Part shown: positions 60,050-64,000 of the stretch, one piece after another
Numbering within the stretch: position 1 is the first letter of the stretch
How the letters are laid out: every line of letters begins with the position of its first letter
From: Bacteroidales bacterium
Lineage (GTDB): Bacteria > Bacteroidota > Bacteroidia > Bacteroidales > WCHB1-69
Direction of reading: 5' to 3'
NCBI GenBank assembly: GCA_017525245.1
Contig: JAFXTE010000020.1
Coordinates: forward strand, 17,723-81,722
Length of the DNA: 64,000 nt
Notes under the pieces: model-generated
Told to the model about the DNA's origin: nothing
Seen by the model: the letters and a program-made list of their open reading frames with translations, nothing else
Databases searched by the model: none
Made by a program: the position numbers and the translations under genes

Positions 60050-61450
60050 ATGCAAATAATTGGTAGAGAGAAAGAAATAAAAGAACTACAAAGATTGAAA
60101 GAGTCGAACCAGGCGGAGTTTGTTGCGATATATGGTCGCCGGCGTGTGGGCAAAACTTGGCTGGTGAGGAGTTACTTTCAAGACCAATTCACTTTTTATA
60201 CCACTGGCATAGCCCGTGGTAACAGAAAGGAACAGCTTCAAAATTTCTACAAATCAATATGTTCCTATAGCAAATCGGCTCTTCAGCAGCCCAAGGACTG
60301 GTACGAGGCTTTTGATTTGCTCAAAGGTGTGATTAAACGTTCCCGACAACGCAGAAAAGTGGTGTTTCTGGACGAATTGCCATGGATGGACACTCAGAAG
60401 TCGGAATTTTTGAAAGCAATTGATTTGTTTTGGAACAGTTGGGGAAACATGCAGCAAAATTTGCTGTTTGTGGTATGTGGCAGCGCGGCCTCTTGGATGG
60501 TGAAGAACATTATCCGCAATAAAGGTGGCCTGCACAACCGTCTGACGTGCCATTTGCACCTTGAGCCGTTCACCCTTGCGGAGACCAAGGCTTACCTTCA
60601 TTCCCAAGGAGTGCGTTGGACTGACGATTTGATTGCGGAATGTTACATGGTGATGGGTGGCATACCCTATTATCTGCACCTGTTGGACCGTTCCATGAGT
60701 CTTGCACAAAACATTGACAGGCTGTTCTTTGCGCCTAATGCATTGCTTAAAGACGAGTTTGACACTTTGTACAAGTCGTTGTTCAATAAATCGGAGGATT
60801 ACGTGAAAATAATCGCTGCCTTGAGCAAACGCCGCAGTGGTTACACACGCGAAGAGATTGTAAAAGCTACCGGTTTGGCCAACGGCGGTGGCCTGACACG
60901 AAAACTGGACGAATTGGAACAGTGCAGCTTTATCCGTCGTTACAATCCTGCCAAAGGGAGAACATCAATATACCAACTCATTGATTTCTACAGCCTTTTC
61001 TACTTCCAGTTTTTGAACGGATCACAACATTTCGACCGAGATGCCTGGCTGCACCTCCAAGCCACTCCGCGCCATAACACCTGGCTCGGACTAAGCTTTG
61101 AAAGGCTCTGTTTCGCCCATATCTATGCGATCCAAAAAGCACTCGGTATCACAGGAATCGCAACCAAAACTTTTCCCATGCAAACATCTAATGCACAAAT
61201 GGATATGGTGATTCTACGTGCGGATAAGGTAACTACCTTGTGCGAAATGAAATACACGAACAATCCTTACGCCATCACAAAACAAGAAGCGGATAAACTC
61301 CGTCATCGTGCCGCGGAGTTGAGCCAATGTTTCCACACGCAGAAACAGATACTTATAACACTCGTTTCAAATCAAGCACCAAAGAAAAATATTTATTACA
61401 ACAGTCTAATAACAAACAATATAACTCTTTCTGATTTGTTTTTTGAATAA
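60050..61450 (+). CDS. Archaeal-type AAA ATPase with C-terminal nuclease-like domain (DUF234 type), copy 2
   Basis: 466 residues. Walker A GRRRVGKT (29-36), Walker B KVVFLDELPWMDTQKSEF, VVCGSAASWMVKNIIRNKGGLHNRLT and MVMGGIPYYLHLLDRSM. The C-terminus has QMDMVILRADKVTTLCEMKYTNNPYAI, the D...ExK nuclease-like core. Same layout as 37988-39418 with clear but moderate similarity. It is set in a cassette of repeats: the same 18-bp word stands before and after the gene. The function of the family is unknown. Confidence 0.87.
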   Translation: MQIIGREKEIKELQRLKESNQAEFVAIYGRRRVGKTWLVRSYFQDQFTFYTTGIARGNRKEQLQNFYKSICSYSKSALQQPKDWYEAFDLLKGVIKRSRQRRKVVFLDELPWMDTQKSEFLKAIDLFWNSWGNMQQNLLFVVCGSAASWMVKNIIRNKGGLHNRLTCHLHLEPFTLAETKAYLHSQGVRWTDDLIAECYMVMGGIPYYLHLLDRSMSLAQNIDRLFFAPNALLKDEFDTLYKSLFNKSEDYVKIIAALSKRRSGYTREEIVKATGLANGGGLTRKLDELEQCSFIRRYNPAKGRTSIYQLIDFYSLFYFQFLNGSQHFDRDAWLHLQATPRHNTWLGLSFERLCFAHIYAIQKALGITGIATKTFPMQTSNAQMDMVILRADKVTTLCEMKYTNNPYAITKQEADKLRHRAAELSQCFHTQKQILITLVSNQAPKKNIYYNSLITNNITLSDLFFE

Positions 61451-61499
61451 ATTATTTTTGGCTATAACGGATGTTTTTTATGCTCTTATAGCCAAAAAT
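61449..61499. repeat. Inverted repeat after the second ATPase, matching the one before it
   Basis: AAATTATTTTTGGCTATA (61449-61466) is an exact copy of 59983-60000. It forms an inverted repeat with TTATAGCCAAAAAT (61486-61499), 14 bp, 18-base loop. It begins inside the ATPase stop codon (TAA, 61448-61450). Confidence 0.85.
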
Positions 61500-61725
61500 G
61501 AACTGACAAATCTTAATACCTACAAAAGTTCAACATCAATAACACCTGTATAACTCAAAAGTAATGCCAAAAATGATATTGTTAGAGTGTGAATTAGAAG
61601 TATATTCACGACAAAATAGAGGAACTATCAAGCGTGGATTTGCAAAACAAACTGTGGTTAAATCGGAACAATAACACAGGGCGTATTTTTTCGTATACAG
61701 AATTGATGTGTACTTTATATGACGA

Positions 61726-61962
61726 TTGTTTTTTAGAACTCGTCATAAGAAAAGCCATGGAGAAATATGGATATCCAGTGATGCTTTAAACGGATTATAC
61801 AAATTAAACTCTTTGCTCAATAACTATGAAGAACCATGTACTAATGGTTATATTGATGACGAACTAGTAATCAAAGATTCCAATTGGCAAGTGATAGTTA
61901 AGCAGGCGCAAACAGTTCTTGCCAATTGGAATCAAATTCAACCTCTATTGGCGCAATTTTAA
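61726..61962 (+). CDS. Small hypothetical protein or gene fragment
   Basis: 78 residues from a TTG start: FRTRHKKSHGEIWISSDALNGLYKLNSLLNNYEE and DSNWQVIVKQAQTVLANWNQIQPLLAQF. No family recognised. The 61500-61725 stretch before it has short open frames broken by stops in an A/T-rich setting, so this may be the end of a decayed gene. The stop runs into repeat array 2. Confidence 0.3.
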   Translation: MFFRTRHKKSHGEIWISSDALNGLYKLNSLLNNYEEPCTNGYIDDELVIKDSNWQVIVKQAQTVLANWNQIQPLLAQF

Positions 61963-62190
61963 GTTAGCCTTCGGCTGTTGATTAGCTTCGCTGTTGGTGA
62001 GCTTCGCTGTCGGTTAGCCTTCGGCTGTTAATTACTTTGTGTTAACATGAAATAATTAACATGAAATAATTAACATGAAATAATTAACATGAAATAATTA
62101 ACATGAAATAATTAACACGAAATAATTAACACGAAGTAATTAACACGAAGTGATCAGCCTTTCTGTTTCATTCAAGAAAAGTAGTGTTTT
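61963..62190. repeat. TTAGCCTTCGGCTG repeat array 2 with 14-bp tandem repeat
   Basis: Four AGCCTTCGGCTG/AGCTTCGCTG units, then eight tandem copies of TTAACATGAAATAA (62042-62153, last ones TTAACACGAAGTAA), then about 40 bases (ATCAGCCTTTCTGTTTCATTCAAGAAAAG) that are repeated in array 3 at 63015-63040. Confidence 0.85.
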
Positions 62191-62206
62191 TGAAGTATTC
62201 TTTGTC

Positions 62207-62722
62207 TTAATCGAGTACCAGGCTGGGGGCGCTGTAGGCGCGGGCGGCGAGCTCCTGGTTGAGCATATAGAGGCTGCGGGGGTCGCTGCCGAAGAGCTCC
62301 ATCTTCGAGATCATATCGCGGGCGTTGGTTTCCTCTTCGCCTTGCTCTTTGACGAACCAGTCGAGGAACTGCATGGTGCGGAAATCCTTGACCTTGTTGG
62401 CGGCGTCATAGATGGTGTGGATCGAGGCGGTCACATACTCCTCGTGCTCCAGACCGGCCTTCAGCACGTCCATATCTTCCTTGAACACCTTGTCGGGTTT
62501 GGCGATGGCACCCAGCGTTACGGGGCAGTCGTTGTTCTGCATATAGCGGTAGAACAGCATTGCGTGGTCGCGCTCCTCCTGGGCCTGAATCATATACCAG
62601 TTAGCGAAACCGTTCAGACCGCGGCGCTCGAAATAGTTGGACATATCAAGATAGAGATAGGCGCTGTAAAGCTCCTTGTTGATTTGATCGTTAAGTAGAT
62701 CGGATACTTTTTTGTTAAGCAT
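62207..62722 (-). CDS. ftnA: Non-haem ferritin
   Basis: 171 residues. Ferroxidase ligands are all visible: E17, E50 and H53 (AQEERDHAML), E94, Q127 and E130 (KEQGEEETNA). Four-helix ferritin of the bacterial FtnA type; it has no haem methionine signature of bacterioferritin. It stores iron and limits Fenton chemistry. Behind a perfect consensus promoter (62788-62818). It is framed by two related repeat arrays. Confidence 0.95.
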   Translation of the reverse strand: MLNKKVSDLLNDQINKELYSAYLYLDMSNYFERRGLNGFANWYMIQAQEERDHAMLFYRYMQNNDCPVTLGAIAKPDKVFKEDMDVLKAGLEHEEYVTASIHTIYDAANKVKDFRTMQFLDWFVKEQGEEETNARDMISKMELFGSDPRSLYMLNQELAARAYSAPSLVLD

Positions 62723-62787
62723 AATTATTGTTTTTTTATAGATTTTGGTCGAAAAGACAGATTAAAGATGTTCCTGTTTTTCGGCTG

Positions 62788-62818
62788 CAAAAGTACGACT
62801 ATTTTCTTATATCGCAAA
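62788..62818 (-). promoter_or_regulatory. Full consensus promoter for ferritin
   Basis: On the minus strand TTTG (62818-62815), 19-base spacer, TACTTTTG (62795-62788), then about 65 bases of leader to the ATG. Confidence 0.8.
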
Positions 62819-62840
62819 AAAATATTTTGCAAAAGAATAT

Positions 62841-63040
62841 GGCTGTCGGTTAGCTTCGCTGTTGATTAGCCTACGGCTGTTGGTAAGCTTCGCTGTTGAT
62901 TAGCCTGCGGCTGTTGGTTAGCCTTCGGCTGTTAATGACTTCGTGTTAACATGAAAAAATCAACATGAAATAACCAACACGAAGTAATTAACACAAAGTG
63001 CCCAATACGAAGTAATCAGCCTTTCGTTTATTCAAGAAAA
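62841..63040. repeat. TTAGCCTTCGGCTG repeat array 3
   Basis: About seven AGCTTCGCTG / AGCCTACGGCTG units, then ACATGAAA and ACACGAAGTAATTAAC words, ending with the ATCAGCCTTTCGTTTATTCAAGAAAAG block shared with array 2. Together with the ferritin leader it fills the gap 62723-63078. Confidence 0.8.
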
Positions 63041-63044
63041 GTTG

Positions 63045-63052
63045 TATTTTTG
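63045..63052 (+). promoter_or_regulatory. -7 box for the AbiE operon
   Basis: TATTTTTG, 27 bases before ATG 63079, placed right after the shared tail of repeat array 3, so the repeat brings or abuts the promoter. Confidence 0.6.
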
Positions 63053-63078
63053 CAGCGTCTTTTGAATAAAATGAGATA

Positions 63079-63699
63079 ATGACCTACTTGGAGTTCAGGG
63101 AGCAGTGGCACGGGATGGGATGTTTCAACGTTTATCAGATCCGTGCGTGGGAGCCGGGATTCGACCGAAGCAACCTCACACGCTGGGTGAAGCGGGGCTA
63201 TTTGTCGAAACTGCGGCAGGACTGGTATGCCTTCAGCGACCTGAAGGGCACTCCCGAGATGGCGCGTTATATTGCGCAGCGCATTTACACGCCGTCGTAC
63301 ATCAGCCTGCACTACGCCCTGTCGTTCTACGGCATCATTCCCGAGGCGGTGACCGACATCACATGCGTCACCTCCAACCGCACCACGGCCTACCATAACG
63401 ACTTCGGCCGTTTCAGCTACCAGACCGTCAAGCCCGATCTTTTCTTCGGCTTCCGCCAGATGCCCGTTTCGCCGCAGGGCAGCTACCTGCTGGCTTTACC
63501 CGAGAAGGCCATCCTCGACCTGCTGTACCTTTACCCGCAATACAACACCGCCGAGACCTTGTTGGAGCTGCGCTTCGACGAATGGTGGATGCGGGAGGAA
63601 CTGGACAAGGATCGACTGGCGGCTTACGCGACGCAAAGCGGCAACAAGTCGCTGCAAGAACGAATACAATTGTTGATGAAAACCTATACAGATGATTGA
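63079..63699 (+). CDS. AbiEi-like antitoxin
   Basis: 206 residues. An N-terminal winged helix (VYQIRAWEPGFDRSNLTRWVKRGYLSKLRQDWYAF) is followed by the AbiEi family middle: YIAQRIYTPSYISLHYALSFYGIIPEAV, TCVTSNRT and LALPEKAILDLLYL. It probably binds its own promoter and counters the AbiEii nucleotidyltransferase toxin. It overlaps the next gene by 8 bases. Type IV toxin-antitoxin or abortive-infection system. Confidence 0.88.
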   Translation: MTYLEFREQWHGMGCFNVYQIRAWEPGFDRSNLTRWVKRGYLSKLRQDWYAFSDLKGTPEMARYIAQRIYTPSYISLHYALSFYGIIPEAVTDITCVTSNRTTAYHNDFGRFSYQTVKPDLFFGFRQMPVSPQGSYLLALPEKAILDLLYLYPQYNTAETLLELRFDEWWMREELDKDRLAAYATQSGNKSLQERIQLLMKTYTDD

Positions 63700-64000
63700 T
63701 TTACAGTCCATATTGGCCTACTATCCGCCGCAACTTGCGACGAACGCCGCATTTCACAAGCACATCTTGAAGGAACACATTGAATTGTTGGCGCTGGAGC
63801 ACCTTTCGCAATCGCCCTACGCGCCCAAATTGGTGTTCATCGGCGGGACCAACCTGCGCCTTGTCCTCGGATTAGACCGTTTCTCCGAGGATTTGGATTT
63901 CGATTGCAAGCGACTGACGGCTGACGAGTTTGTCTCGATGACCGATGCGCTGGTCGAGCACTTGCGGCTCAACGGTTTGCGCGTGGAGTTGCGCGACAAG
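63692..64000 (+). CDS. AbiEii nucleotidyltransferase toxin, N-terminal part (cut by window edge)
   Basis: Open to the window end, 103 residues seen: MIDLQSILAYYPPQLATNAA, then KLVFIGGTNLRLVLGLDRFSEDLDFD, the GGT...DxD core of the AbiEii/DUF1814 nucleotidyltransferase, which modifies a cell target to stop growth. Overlap with abiEi means coupled translation. The usual GGTAL is GGTNL here. Confidence 0.9.
   Translation, partial: MIDLQSILAYYPPQLATNAAFHKHILKEHIELLALEHLSQSPYAPKLVFIGGTNLRLVLGLDRFSEDLDFDCKRLTADEFVSMTDALVEHLRLNGLRVELRDK

Overview
The window reads as chromosomal DNA of an anaerobic, fermentative member of the Bacteroidales (phylum Bacteroidota). Supporting signs are the phylum's promoter motif (TAnnTTTG at -7, sometimes with TTTG about 19 bases upstream), a TonB-dependent receptor and beta-barrel proteins, a type IX secretion (T9SS) sorting domain, likely glycine-lipid synthesis genes (glsA/glsB type), a Bacteroidota-type F1Fo ATP synthase, hydrogenase maturation genes, phosphate butyryltransferase, ferritin and a rubrerythrin fusion. 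No rRNA, tRNA or CRISPR array was seen.

Layout. 0-9 kb: minus-strand envelope genes (TonB receptor fragment, Rieske-like lipoprotein, beta-barrel, large TPR protein), then a glycosyltransferase and a steroid-reductase-like membrane enzyme. 9-14 kb: YitT protein, pyrE and the ATP synthase genes atpH-A-G. 14-24 kb: pruA, a DRTGG/ATPase/[FeFe]-hydrogenase-like operon, a metal transporter, ptb-cdaA, a methyltransferase and ahcY. 24-28.3 kb: a 1324-residue T9SS surface protein behind a cobalamin riboswitch. 28-37 kb: a second YitT gene, hydG with its TM1266-type partner, an ABC ATPase, a 38-bp tandem array, a molybdopterin-oxidoreductase-like protein, grpE-dnaJ. 37-48 kb: rsmE, an archaeal-type ATPase, an ABC-F protein, ridA, atpB-E-F, a C1 peptidase, glsA-glsB. 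47.6-60 kb: a redox and detoxification island with a flavin reductase-rubredoxin-rubrerythrin fusion, an AraC regulator, four aldo/keto reductases, flavodoxin, SDR, an extra FtsH and two gene remnants. 60-64 kb: a second archaeal-type ATPase in a repeat-flanked cassette, ferritin, and the start of an AbiE toxin-antitoxin operon.

What stands out is the density of small repeats. A 24-28 bp palindrome (GTAGAGACG...CGTCTCTAC) occurs about nine times. Two copies sit in frame inside proteins (reading VETxxxxSLQ) and four supply the stop codon of the gene before them. Other families (GGTTATTGG, GCCAATAGC, TTAGCCTTCGGCTG, GTGAATAGTG) also start at or next to stop codons. The genome seems to tolerate, and perhaps use, insertion of short structured elements at gene ends and inside coding sequence. 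ATP synthase genes are split into two clusters 28 kb apart, with atpD and atpC missing from the window.
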